Part shown: one piece after another, positions 34,136 through 42,990 of the stretch
How positions within the stretch are numbered: position 1 is the stretch's first letter
How the letters are laid out: each line of letters begins with the position of its first letter
Assembly (NCBI GenBank): GCA_013540595.1
Contig: JABXKE010000002.1
Coordinates: 744,050-808,049 of the forward strand
DNA length: 64,000 nucleotides
From: Pyrodictium sp.
GTDB taxonomy: Archaea > Thermoproteota > Thermoprotei_A > Sulfolobales > Pyrodictiaceae
Direction: 5' to 3'
The notes under the pieces: model-generated
The model's input: the letters and a program-made list of their open reading frames with translations, nothing else
Told to the model about the DNA's origin: nothing
The model's database searches: none
Translations under genes and position numbers: made by a program

Positions 34136-34908
34136 TGGGTGAAAGGGCCATGCCCGGCTCTGCTGTGCTTAGGACAGAGAGGCTTAGTGGTGGTTATGGT
34201 AAGATGGTTATTGTACAAGGTATAGACTTTAGTATAAGTAGAGGAGAAATAGTTGCTATTGTAGGTCCTAACGGTAGTGGCAAGAGCACTTTCTTAAAAA
34301 CAATCTATGGTATAGCAAGAGTTTTCGATGGCAAAGTCTTGTTTGAGGGAGCTGACGTAACTCATCTTCCACCTGAAGCCAAGACTAGAATGGGGATGAG
34401 CTTTGTTCCTCAAACAGAGAACATTTTCCCGGACTTAACTGTAGAGGAGAACTTAGAGATGGGGGCATACATAATTGATGATCCAGAGAAAATAAGGGAT
34501 GCCATGGAGGTTGTATTCAATATCTTTCCTGTGCTTAAGGGCTTCCGTAAAGTGCTAGCTGGCGCGTTGAGTGGTGGTCAGAGGCAAATGCTTGCTGTTG
34601 GTAGAGCCCTTATGACTAGGCCTAAACTACTCCTATTAGACGAGCCTACAGCTGGCTTAGCCCCAAAGATAGCCCTAGAACTCCTTGACTCGCTCAAAAA
34701 CATCCGTGAAGAGACTGGTACCCCAATAATCATAGTTGAACAGCACGCGCGTAGAGCTCTAGAACTAGCAGATAGGGGCTACGTGCTGGTAGCTGGCCGC
34801 ATTGCTGCTGAAGGGTCTGGAAGGGATATTCTTTCACGACCCGACCTACAAGAACTCTTCCTAGGCGTTCAAAAGAAGAGCCTAGTAGAGAAGAGGAAGG
34901 AGGGGTAG
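34135..34908 (+). CDS. livF: Branched-chain amino acid ABC transporter ATP-binding protein LivF
   Basis: 257 residues. Walker A GPNGSGKST, Q-loop in SFVPQTENIFPDLTVEENL (a LivF hallmark), signature LSGGQRQM, Walker B LLLLDEPTAGLAP and H-loop IIIVEQHARRA. Overlaps livG by one base. An internal ATG at 34150 (MPGSAVLRTE) is an alternative start. Four bases before livH. Confidence 0.93.
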   Translation: MGERAMPGSAVLRTERLSGGYGKMVIVQGIDFSISRGEIVAIVGPNGSGKSTFLKTIYGIARVFDGKVLFEGADVTHLPPEAKTRMGMSFVPQTENIFPDLTVEENLEMGAYIIDDPEKIRDAMEVVFNIFPVLKGFRKVLAGALSGGQRQMLAVGRALMTRPKLLLLDEPTAGLAPKIALELLDSLKNIREETGTPIIIVEQHARRALELADRGYVLVAGRIAAEGSGRDILSRPDLQELFLGVQKKSLVEKRKEG

Positions 34909-34912
34909 CAAC

Positions 34913-35860
34913 GTGGTCGACGTCGCTATACTCTATGGTATCTTAGGAGCCCTAATTAACGGGCTTAGAGTGGGTAGCCTGTATGGCTTAATGGCGCTAG
35001 GTCTCACGTTGATATACCGCGTTACTAGTATACCAAACTTCGCTTATGCCGAGTACATAACCTATGGCGCTTACGCTGCCTACATAGCGATGACAGCCTT
35101 GGCTCTTAAGGGGACTCTGGGTCTAGCTTTTGCCCTAGCAGCAGCGTTAGCAGTAGCTGCCTTAGCTGCCTTGGCGAGCGACGAGCTGGCATTCAAGCCA
35201 TTATGGGTGCGTGGAGCATCACCGCTCCATTTGCTCGTTGCGAGCATAGGTGTTGGACTAGTGCTACGATACTCTCTACTAGCTGTTGCAGGCCTAGCAG
35301 CAGGTCTTCTCGAGGCTTCTCTGCCGGTTCGTAGCACAAGACTCATCAGTATTGGTGGAATAGCCTCTATAGAGACTAGTCACGTGCTTGCTGTTTCTGC
35401 TGCCGTATTCTTCGCTGTACTACTGAGGATTATGTTTACAAGAACAAAGATAGGAAAAGCGATGAGGGCTACTGCAAGCAACCCAGTACTTGCAAGAGTA
35501 TCCGGTATCAACATCTACCTTGTGCGCCGTGTCACATGGATAATAGGTGGCGGCCTGGCAGGCTTTGCAGGGTTTGTCTATGCCTACTACTACTATGTGA
35601 ATCCTGAGTCGGGGTGGCTGATGCTCCTATGGATATTTGCCGCTGCTACAATGGGTGGTTTCACGTTTTACGGATCCATAATCTCTGGCCTCATTCTGGG
35701 CATTGCTGAGCAAGTAATAAGTTTCCTTGGAAGCACATACTTTGGTTTAAACACCGCATACTCTCCGGTCATAGCGTTGATCACCCTCGTAATAGTACTG
35801 ATGTACCGTCCAGAGGGCGTGATAAGGTTAGAAGCATTATCCCTGAAGAAGAGGGTGTAA
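34913..35860 (+). CDS. livH: Branched-chain amino acid ABC permease LivH
   Basis: 315 residues, eight or so hydrophobic spans. GLMALGLTLIYRVTSIPNFAYAEY is the conserved N-terminal LivH pattern and KAMRATASNPVLARVSGIN is the cytoplasmic loop that contacts the ATPases. Start GTG 34913 has GGAGGGG before it. Fourth gene of the Liv unit, four bases after livF and three bases before livM. Confidence 0.92.
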   Translation: MVDVAILYGILGALINGLRVGSLYGLMALGLTLIYRVTSIPNFAYAEYITYGAYAAYIAMTALALKGTLGLAFALAAALAVAALAALASDELAFKPLWVRGASPLHLLVASIGVGLVLRYSLLAVAGLAAGLLEASLPVRSTRLISIGGIASIETSHVLAVSAAVFFAVLLRIMFTRTKIGKAMRATASNPVLARVSGINIYLVRRVTWIIGGGLAGFAGFVYAYYYYVNPESGWLMLLWIFAAATMGGFTFYGSIISGLILGIAEQVISFLGSTYFGLNTAYSPVIALITLVIVLMYRPEGVIRLEALSLKKRV

Positions 35861-35863
35861 ACC

Positions 35864-36982
35864 ATGGAAGGTGTATCAATACTATTCTCGCAATGGGTAA
35901 TCTGGTTCGGTGTCTACGCCATAATGGCTCTGAGCTTCAACTTAGAATATGGCTATGGCGGTGTGCCAAACTTCGGGAAAGTGTTGTTTATGAGCCTAGG
36001 CGCTTACAGTGCAGGCACACTAGCCGCATGGCTAGGATTGCAGTGGGCATCGAGTAAAGCTGGAATAGCAGTAGCAGGGTATACAGGGCCAGTATACTGT
36101 TCTCCTGAGGCATACCACGTACTCTCAACAGCATCCAGCCAGGGCTGGCTCGAACCGTCACAATATATACTATTGTTCGTTGCTGGCGTAATATTAGCAG
36201 CCATTGTAGGCGCTGTGTTTGGCGCAATAGGCAGTTACCCTACACTGAGGCTTGGCGGCGACTTCCTGGCAATAACCCTACTAGCACTAGGCGAAATAGT
36301 GAGACTCATAGCTTATAATAGTGAGTGGCCCGTGTGTAGCTTCAATGGTCTAACAGCAGTACCAACGCCATTTGCATGGTATGAGAACAAAGCGTTAGTC
36401 GATGTACTCTATGCAGTACTCATAATAGGCTTCACAGTACTATTCTACATCTATACACACTACGTCGCAAACAGTCCATGGGGCCGTGCACTTAAAGCAA
36501 TGAGAGACGATGAGCTAGTAGCACAGGTCTACGGCTACAATACAGCCAAGCTAAGACTCCAAGTACTCGTAGTGGGCTCAGCCATGGCGGCTGTTGCCGG
36601 TGCACTCCTAGTATTCTATGCTGGAAGCGTACAAGCCAACACATTCAAGCCAGAGAGAACCTTCGAAGTAATAGTGGCAGTGATGCTTGGCGGAGTAGCT
36701 AACAATATCGGCGTGCTAGTAGGCGCAGCCGTGATAGCAGCGTTAAACGTGTTCCTCAATGCATCAGCTCTAGAGACACTAGGTATAACGGTGCCAGGCA
36801 ATGTCGCGACAACACTACCATATCTACGCTACGTAATAATGGGCATCCTAATAGTCATAATACTACTCTACAAACCACAGGGACTAATACCCGAAAAACC
36901 TGTACAGACACCCTTCTTGGAAAAACTACGAGCACTAATCAAGGAGAAGCATGTAGTAGAAGAAGCCGCAGGTACAAAGTAA
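35864..36982 (+). CDS. livM: Branched-chain amino acid ABC permease LivM
   Basis: 372 residues, polytopic membrane protein. NLEYGYGGVPNFGKVLFMSLGAYSAG is the LivM start pattern and GRALKAMRDDELVAQVYGYNTAKLRL the ATPase coupling loop. There is an inserted loop of about 50 residues between the first spans (around SSKAGIAVAGYTGPVYC...), probably outside the membrane and longer than in bacterial LivM. Last gene of the Liv operon. Gene order SBP, G, F, H, M differs from the usual SBP, H, M, G, F. Confidence 0.92.
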   Translation: MEGVSILFSQWVIWFGVYAIMALSFNLEYGYGGVPNFGKVLFMSLGAYSAGTLAAWLGLQWASSKAGIAVAGYTGPVYCSPEAYHVLSTASSQGWLEPSQYILLFVAGVILAAIVGAVFGAIGSYPTLRLGGDFLAITLLALGEIVRLIAYNSEWPVCSFNGLTAVPTPFAWYENKALVDVLYAVLIIGFTVLFYIYTHYVANSPWGRALKAMRDDELVAQVYGYNTAKLRLQVLVVGSAMAAVAGALLVFYAGSVQANTFKPERTFEVIVAVMLGGVANNIGVLVGAAVIAALNVFLNASALETLGITVPGNVATTLPYLRYVIMGILIVIILLYKPQGLIPEKPVQTPFLEKLRALIKEKHVVEEAAGTK

Positions 36983-37204
36983 AATCTTGCTAGTACACAC
37001 GCCTAGAATCCGGACAACATGCATATTTTCCCGGGCTTACTGTTTTTCTGGAAAAGGCTCCTTTCTCACAGAACCTTATCTCTATACATTCTATCTTCTT
37101 AAATACACTTTACCCATGCACATCATTGTGTCCACGATTCCACGTAGTAGTATGCCAATAAGAATGGGCAGCTTCTCCTTTATGATAATAGGGGGATACG
37201 AGGG

Positions 37205-37903
37205 TTGGCAGGAGGAGAAAGCATAGCTACAAGAATTAATGGCAAAGAACTCTACAGCATCCTCTACGCTAGTTTAAAGCCTAGAGACTCCGACTACGTT
37301 GTCAATATTGCAGGAAGAGTGGAGAAAGATAACCCCTTTGCTGTCCTAGTAGGTATAATATTGAGCCAGAATACTAATGACAGAAATTCCATTAGGGCAT
37401 TTTTGAGGCTTAAAAAGAGGCTTGGAAGGATAACACCAAGATCCGTACTTAGTATTAGTGAAGACAAGTTAGCCGAGGCCATTAGGATTGCTGGTTTGCA
37501 CCGCCAGAAAGCACGAACTATACGTGAAGCAGCTAAGCGCATTATTAAGGCTGGAGGAGAGAAGGTATTAGTGGAAAAGCCTGTATGGGAGTTACGCGAA
37601 TTCCTGCTATCAATACCAGGTGTTGGAAAGAAGACAGCCGATGTATTCTTAGCTTTTTACCGTAAAGCACCCGTATTTGCTGTTGACACACATGCAATGA
37701 GGATAGCTAAGAGGTGGGGGCTTGTAGACGCTAAGGCAGGATACGACGAGGCTTCAAGGGCTCTCTTGGAGTATTTTGGCTCTGAACACGTAGATGAAGC
37801 GCATAGACTGTTAATAGCCTTGGGGAGACAGTACTGTAGAGCCCGTAGACCCCTATGCAACAGTTGTCCAGTAGGCAGGTATTGTCCTTCATTCAAGTCT
37901 TAG
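37205..37903 (+). CDS. nth: Endonuclease III (DNA glycosylase/AP lyase)
   Basis: 232 residues. Helix-hairpin-helix LLSIPGVGKKTADVFL with the catalytic lysine (GVGKKTA), the catalytic aspartate in VDTH, and a C-terminal Fe-S loop C-x6-C-x2-C-x5-C (CRARRPLCNSCPVGRYC). Excises oxidised pyrimidines. TTG 37205 is about 25 bases after TTTATGATAATA, so probably leaderless. Preceded by a 222-base spacer with no evident gene and convergent with the DMT transporter, 30 bases between the stops. Confidence 0.94.
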   Translation: MAGGESIATRINGKELYSILYASLKPRDSDYVVNIAGRVEKDNPFAVLVGIILSQNTNDRNSIRAFLRLKKRLGRITPRSVLSISEDKLAEAIRIAGLHRQKARTIREAAKRIIKAGGEKVLVEKPVWELREFLLSIPGVGKKTADVFLAFYRKAPVFAVDTHAMRIAKRWGLVDAKAGYDEASRALLEYFGSEHVDEAHRLLIALGRQYCRARRPLCNSCPVGRYCPSFKS

Positions 37904-37933
37904 AGGCTAATGCTGGACTGGTCTCCCTCTACT

Positions 37934-38806
37934 TCAGAGTATTTTTGCTACTCCTATGCCTAGGCTTACAAGCCCACCACCCAATAGCAGTTTGGGTGTG
38001 AGCTTCTCTGAAGCATACAATGATGCTGTGGCTTGTGTTAGTACTGGTGTTAACGCTAACCCTATAGCTACAGTGCTAGCAGGCATCAGCTCGAGCGCCT
38101 TGAGAAACGCAAGTGCTCCAATAACGTAGCCAAGCATGCCTGTTACAATCACTTCAGTTACGAGCTTCTTTAAGCCCTCTACCCACCTTAACATTACGGG
38201 CAGTAGCACTATTGTCATGAACATTGCTCTAACCTCAGCCACACTGAGATACCCAGCCTTAGCGAGTGCTAACTGGTAAGCATACATGCTAGTAGCCCAC
38301 ACGAGTGATGCCAGTACAGCTGCTATAATCCCGTGGATATCCCCGCCTCTCCTTCCGCCACCACTTCTCGCCACAACTATGACACCCAGTATAGCCAATA
38401 TAGCACCTATAAGTACGCGTGAACCAGCTATCCCAGCATAGTAGTCGTAAAGGCTAGTCCACAATATGAAGAGGTACGAAGCCGGGAGCGCAACTGATGC
38501 ACCGACCCTTGTCACACTGTATATGAAAAGGCTGTCACCAACAATGCTCCCTACAACACCACCCACCCATACACCTGTCTGGAACTCGGCATTGAGCCAT
38601 GGTGTAGAATGCGGGAAACCTTCAACCAAGACTGCGAGAGGAAATGTAGCCAGTAAAGCAACGAGCATTCGCCATCCATTAAATGCCAGAGCATCTATTT
38701 TCTCTTCTAGTGATGCCCTACTAACTATAGTGGGCGCTATAGTCCACGAGACCACAGCTATAACTAAAGCTGTAAACCCAACAAAATTAGACAAACCACT
38801 CAGCAC
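37934..38806 (-). CDS. DMT/EamA family membrane transporter
   Basis: 290 residues with ten hydrophobic spans in two related halves, the EamA drug/metabolite transporter plan. The second half contains VWATSMYAYQLALAKAG and, near the end, ALELMPASTVAIGLALTPVLT, a typical EamA helix pair. Substrate unknown; relatives export amino acids, nucleobases or sugar phosphates. Start uncertain among GTG 38806 and TTG 38794, both near GAGGGTG. Faces the convergent nth gene and lies downstream of a hydroxyacid dehydrogenase on the same strand, 66 bases apart. Confidence 0.85.
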   Translation of the reverse strand: MLSGLSNFVGFTALVIAVVSWTIAPTIVSRASLEEKIDALAFNGWRMLVALLATFPLAVLVEGFPHSTPWLNAEFQTGVWVGGVVGSIVGDSLFIYSVTRVGASVALPASYLFILWTSLYDYYAGIAGSRVLIGAILAILGVIVVARSGGGRRGGDIHGIIAAVLASLVWATSMYAYQLALAKAGYLSVAEVRAMFMTIVLLPVMLRWVEGLKKLVTEVIVTGMLGYVIGALAFLKALELMPASTVAIGLALTPVLTQATASLYASEKLTPKLLLGGGLVSLGIGVAKIL

Positions 38807-38872
38807 CCTCTCGTCTTAGGCTCTCACGGTACCACACGACCGCCAAAGCCGTCTAGACTAGGACCTTGTTCC

Positions 38873-39778
38873 CTACGAGTCTTCGCCCTGCTCGCGCTCC
38901 CTTACCTGTCCAACTAGCTGTTCTACCAAGTAGCCTGGCATACTAGGATAATCCATGTCACCGCCTCCTAGCGCGCCCATTAACGAGTAATATGATGCTA
39001 TCGCTGCAGATACAAAGCCTGGGAACCCTTTGTCTTGGAGAGCCTCCATAGCGTATCTCGCGTCTTTCCCTGCTAACTTTGCTGGAAAGCTTGTCTTACC
39101 ACCCGGCTGTAGGCGCTCACCATAACGCTCTAGAACTACTTTCAGCCAAGTCTTTGATAAGACTTTCTCGATTAGCTCATTATAACTTAACCCGTAGGCT
39201 TCAGCTAAGAGGAAAGCCTCTGTTAGCCCACCTATTATTGCTAAGAATGATATGTTGAAAGCTAGCTTAGCAACAGATGCTCTTGGCGGATGACCAAGAT
39301 AGACAACGTCGCCTAGCTCATATAGTTGTCGTGCATCACAGTACTCTCTACGTGTCGCCCCACAGAGCACTAAAGCATTCCCATTTAGGATATTCCCTGG
39401 GTTACCAGCTATGGGCGTCTCAACATAGTGTATTCCTTTATCTAAGGCTATTCTATACATTAGGACGCTGTGCCGAGGCGAGACTGTCGAATGATTGTAA
39501 ACAACTACACCTATACTAGAACTACTCAACACACCATTGCTTCCCAGCAGAACCTCTAGACTCGCTTCATCGTCTGATACAACTATATGGATGCTCCTGC
39601 ATGCTTCAGCAGCCTCTCTAGGTGAAGATACTACAATACCTCCAACGTCACGGGCAAGCTTGGTGGCTTTCTCAATACTGCGATTCCATAACACGAGGCT
39701 ATAACCTTTAGATGCTAGTCGTTGAGCTATGGCTGAGCCCATACGGCCTAAACCTAGAATGGATATACATCCAGACAA
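38873..39778 (-). CDS. 3-hydroxyisobutyrate dehydrogenase-like (beta-hydroxyacid) dehydrogenase
   Basis: 301 residues. N-terminal Rossmann motif ILGLGRMGSAIA and NRS prefer NADP. VVVYNHSTVSPRHS corresponds to the substrate loop of the family and ASVAKLAFN holds the catalytic lysine and Asn. All-helical C-terminal half with KDARYAMEAL. Beta-hydroxyacid dehydrogenases oxidise 3-hydroxyisobutyrate, tartronate semialdehyde or related compounds; the substrate here is not clear. Start TTG 39778 is probably leaderless given CTCTATAGTGG near 39802. The divergent spacer contains an inverted repeat. Confidence 0.9.
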   Translation of the reverse strand: MSGCISILGLGRMGSAIAQRLASKGYSLVLWNRSIEKATKLARDVGGIVVSSPREAAEACRSIHIVVSDDEASLEVLLGSNGVLSSSSIGVVVYNHSTVSPRHSVLMYRIALDKGIHYVETPIAGNPGNILNGNALVLCGATRREYCDARQLYELGDVVYLGHPPRASVAKLAFNISFLAIIGGLTEAFLLAEAYGLSYNELIEKVLSKTWLKVVLERYGERLQPGGKTSFPAKLAGKDARYAMEALQDKGFPGFVSAAIASYYSLMGALGGGDMDYPSMPGYLVEQLVGQVREREQGEDS

Positions 39779-39813
39779 TGACTGCTACACCAAGACCACT
39801 ATAGAGTGAAGGG

Positions 39814-39839
39814 CTTCCATAAAGTCTTTACTATGGAAG
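39814..39839. repeat. Inverted repeat between divergent genes
   Basis: CTTCCATA (39814-39821) and TATGGAAG (39832-39839) are perfect complements around a 10-base centre that itself contains AAAG/CTTT. It lies 36 bases before the dehydrogenase start and 112 before the ABC fusion gene. Operator-like, with the dehydrogenase as more likely target. Confidence 0.45.
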
Positions 39840-39950
39840 CACCGAGGCATCTGCACAATGTAGCTCTGGAGGACAGAGTAGTAAAATACAATATTTGTCC
39901 GTTTGGAGGTTATATAGATATAGGCTTGCTGCAGAGGAGGCGCATTAGTA

Positions 39951-40790
39951 TTGACTATTAAAGTGGACGGTGTTAGTGCTGGATACCGAGGTAAGACTGT
40001 AATAGATCGTGTCACCACAGTGTTTAGTGGTAAAGTACTGTTATTAGGCCCTAATGGGGCTGGTAAGACTACTCTTTTCAGGGCTATTGCAGGCATAGCA
40101 GACATCTATAGTGGCACAATACTTGTTGATGGTGCTGACGTTGCTAAGGCTTCTGCTATGGCTGGCTTACTAGCCTTGAATCTTCCAGAGGCCTATAGGC
40201 TCTTACCCGTAGATTGTTATAGGCTCCTCCGGCCAAAGCTTCTCCTGGAAGACCTATTAGCTTGTATGCTGGTCTTTAGCATGGTTGTAGCAACGATAAT
40301 TGTGTCATCTATACTACTATCGTGGCATAAATTCGGGCTACTCGTTACACCACAGAACCCCCTATGGCTCATAGCCATCCTATTAATGTTTGGCCTATTC
40401 TTCTATCTCCTCTCAACAGTAATGACAAGACTCATACTAGTATTCGCTGGTACAAAAACGCTACAGACAACACTTACAATGACGCCACTGGCCATGTCAT
40501 TCATACCATACGCAACATTATTCACAGAGGCACCAAAGCTTCTAGCATATGCGTATCCACCTGTGGCTCTCCAGGCTCTAGCAGCAGAGGTTGCTTCAGG
40601 TGTAAGGATGCCACTAACTGGTATCATTCCATTACTACGAGAAATTGCTGCCAGTAAACACATAGAATACTATGTTGATGTAACCGCTACACTAGTATCC
40701 TATCTTGTATGGGTTGCAGGGCTAGCATTAATTGCTGTCCTCCTCTCAAAGAGGATAAAGGCTGTGCACCCCGAAGAGCTAATGATATAG
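39951..40790 (+). pseudogene. Fused remnant: ABC ATPase N-terminus joined to ABC-2 permease C-terminus
   Basis: 279 residues in one open frame. Residues 1 to about 92 are the start of an ABC ATPase (Walker A LGPNGAGKTT at 32-41, then SGTILVDG) but stop before the Q-loop region is complete; there is no signature and no Walker B. Without any stop, residues from about 95 (KLLLEDLLACMLVFS) turn into the last five or so membrane spans of an ABC-2 type permease. This looks like an in-frame deletion that removed most of the ATPase gene and the start of the adjacent permease gene. TTG 39951 has GAGGAGG before it and a TATA box (GTTATATAG near 39908), so it may still be expressed. ATP hydrolysis is not expected. 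Confidence 0.75.
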
Positions 40791-40875
40791 TGGAAGAACA
40801 AAGAAACTAAAGTGCCCAGTAAACATTCGTACCTATCAACTGGAACACAGGGAAATGATGAGGTATAGCCGCGTA

Positions 40876-41961
40876 CTAGGAGGCTCTCACTCTACTATTG
40901 TTCAGCCTCTTTAGTACTGGGTACATTACTAGAGCAGATACAGACACTAGTATCATTGATTCCAGAAACGGCTTTAGACGAGTAGTGCTACTATCCTTAA
41001 ACGTGTATTTTAGCCCCTTCTCAATAGTTACAAGTACAGGTAGACTACCTGGGGAGGCTAGCTCCTTCTTCACTTTCTCCAAAGTCTCAGCTATTATCTC
41101 ATCTACAGACTTTCCAGTCATCTCACTTATGAAATGTAGCTCCTCATTAAACAATGTTATGCTGTAGCCATACCAGCCTCTCCCAATGCCATGTAGTGGA
41201 GCCCTCCCATACCTCCTATAGAACTCTTGAGCAGTGCACTTCACTGCTTCAAGAGTATAGTTGTAGGCTGGCCCACAATAATTATAGTAGATGTCATAAT
41301 ATGTCTCGTCTATTCCAGTACTGTACTTTTCTATCATCTTCATAATCATGAGGTACTCGCTAAAATTGTAATACATGATTTCTACTATGACCTCTACGTC
41401 GTTTAGGCTTTTAACTCCTGGAATTGTTGAGCTAAACTTCTTAAGCAGTTTAAGGATTTGTTCTCTTCCAGGTATGTTCTCAGTCTTAAATAGTGTTATG
41501 AGGAGCTTGAGTTTAGGCCCATAATTGTACCAAAGCACACGGTAAACAATGTTACCATCAACTGAAACTATATTATCTCCATCAACCCTACCATCACTGT
41601 TTAACTTAATACGATATATCGTGTACTCCTTAAGTATGTCATCTAAGCCAAATTCCCTTATAAAGTTGCTAGAATGTATGGGTTGTACTATAAACTCCTC
41701 CCACTTCGCGTCATCTGTCAAGTTTAACACAAGAAAACCAGAAATAAAGCGGCCACCAAGCGCTTTAGCCCTAGAGACAACTGTACCCCAGTCATACGCT
41801 ACATAGGTTATCCCATCCCTAACAAATACATGATAGTACTTGAATTCATCTTTGTCTTGTACAGCATTAGCAGTATAGGATAAAGCTATGATATAGGAAA
41901 ATAGAAAGAGAACAAACACAAATACAGCGTAGATGGATAATAATTTGGCAGTCTTAATCAT
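40876..41961 (-). CDS. Hypothetical exported protein anchored at both ends
   Basis: 361 residues. N-terminal hydrophobic helix (about 7-29), a large hydrophilic, tyrosine- and Asn-rich domain with several N-x-S/T sites, then a C-terminal hydrophobic helix (about 335-352) and a short basic tail. Probably on the outside of the cell, held in the membrane. No enzyme motif recognised. Two conserved-looking cysteines lie in the YNYCGP and AVKCTAQEF region. It starts seven bases after the stop of the chymotrypsin-fold protease gene, same operon, so it may be a substrate, inhibitor or anchor for that protease. Confidence 0.7.
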   Translation of the reverse strand: MIKTAKLLSIYAVFVFVLFLFSYIIALSYTANAVQDKDEFKYYHVFVRDGITYVAYDWGTVVSRAKALGGRFISGFLVLNLTDDAKWEEFIVQPIHSSNFIREFGLDDILKEYTIYRIKLNSDGRVDGDNIVSVDGNIVYRVLWYNYGPKLKLLITLFKTENIPGREQILKLLKKFSSTIPGVKSLNDVEVIVEIMYYNFSEYLMIMKMIEKYSTGIDETYYDIYYNYCGPAYNYTLEAVKCTAQEFYRRYGRAPLHGIGRGWYGYSITLFNEELHFISEMTGKSVDEIIAETLEKVKKELASPGSLPVLVTIEKGLKYTFKDSSTTRLKPFLESMILVSVSALVMYPVLKRLNNSRVRAS

Positions 41962-41968
41962 ACTTTAT

Positions 41969-42748
41969 TCACCCTGAATATATCGAGAAAGAATACAGTC
42001 TTGTTGTTGTAGGGAATGAATGGGGGTGAATAAAGTATGAATGCGAGGAATCTCCAAAGGATAAGTGCCCAAAGAGTATCGCTGTATTATACTCTAAGTA
42101 TGGCTTATAGAGTGGGGCACCACTATCTCCCTCATTTGTCACAAAATTTGTAATAACAAAATCTCCACTGACTAAAACAAAAATATTGTAGCCTGGCACA
42201 GATACCCAGTATGCAGCATCACTTTCCGTCTTAGCTATTCCTCCACATAATACACCACTTGTGCTCCCAGTCATACATACATTCTCACCACTTGTAATGC
42301 TGTTAAATGCGCGATAGCCAAGAACTGTTAAGTTTACTGGTTTATAGGTCTTCCATATGAATCCCTCCTCTTTTATGTAGAGTATTTTCCCTTTGGCATC
42401 ACTTGTAGGGACATATATTATATCGCCATCAGACGATGCTATTTTTATGCTTCCTATAAGCTTATTGTTTGCTCTCAAGTATACGTTCATGCCAGTCCTA
42501 AACAGTGAACAGTGACCAGCACTTACAACACCGTACTCTATTACTGCTCCGCTATCGTCTATTTTGGCGACCTTATAGCCGAGAGTGCAATCAGAGAAAT
42601 CGCTTATTTTTATTGCAACACCGCCAACAACATATGGCTGCAATGTTGATGACGCACCATATGCCATAACGGATATCATGTAAGCTATCGCTAATATTGT
42701 TACGAGAGTACTTAGATGTCTAGACTGTAGATATATAGACCTAAACAT
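41969..42748 (-). CDS. Secreted chymotrypsin-fold serine protease (S1E/streptogrisin-like)
   Basis: 259 residues. Signal or anchor helix at 14-31, then a mature domain with the full catalytic triad: His79 in VVSAGHC, Asp in SSDGDIIYV (107 or 109) and Ser209 in EGDSGAPLY. Paired cysteines match the alpha-lytic protease/streptogrisin type: C54 with C80, and C158 with C168 in CMTGSTSGVLC, followed by G-G. No pro-domain of the bacterial kind is present, which is unusual since those proteases need one to fold. Such proteases are rare in archaea. Cotranscribed with the downstream membrane-anchored protein. Substrate unknown; a lateral transfer origin is inference. Confidence 0.85.
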   Translation of the reverse strand: MFRSIYLQSRHLSTLVTILAIAYMISVMAYGASSTLQPYVVGGVAIKISDFSDCTLGYKVAKIDDSGAVIEYGVVSAGHCSLFRTGMNVYLRANNKLIGSIKIASSDGDIIYVPTSDAKGKILYIKEEGFIWKTYKPVNLTVLGYRAFNSITSGENVCMTGSTSGVLCGGIAKTESDAAYWVSVPGYNIFVLVSGDFVITNFVTNEGDSGAPLYKPYLEYNTAILFGHLSFGDSSHSYFIHPHSFPTTTRLYSFSIYSG

Positions 42749-42990
42749 CTTAATGCCCCATTAGTTAGATTGAAATTATCCTATATATCGCACTTGGAGA
42801 ATAAATGGATAAGTAGAATGTTGAATAGCCTTTTCGAAACATGTTTGTTATGTAAATACATGCATGGTATCTGTCGGTATGGACTATTATGGAAATGGAG
42901 TGGTATACACGCAGTATTCTGTCTTGTATTTTGCGTTATAGGCCACAATTTTGCTATGAGCAGTTGGCCTTGGGCACATTAATGGCTATG

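Noticed and set aside
36987-37226. 79-codon plus-strand frame before endonuclease III
   Set aside because: Composition not protein-like, overlaps the nth start region and has no ribosome site; treated as spacer.
40850-40875. ATGATGA C-box-like sequence
   Set aside because: No CTGA at 10-12 bases on either side, so no C/D sRNA can be drawn.
42770-42982. 70-codon plus-strand frame in the AT-rich gap after the protease gene
   Set aside because: Rich in Cys/Trp/His without pattern, no ribosome site, no matching promoter; likely chance.
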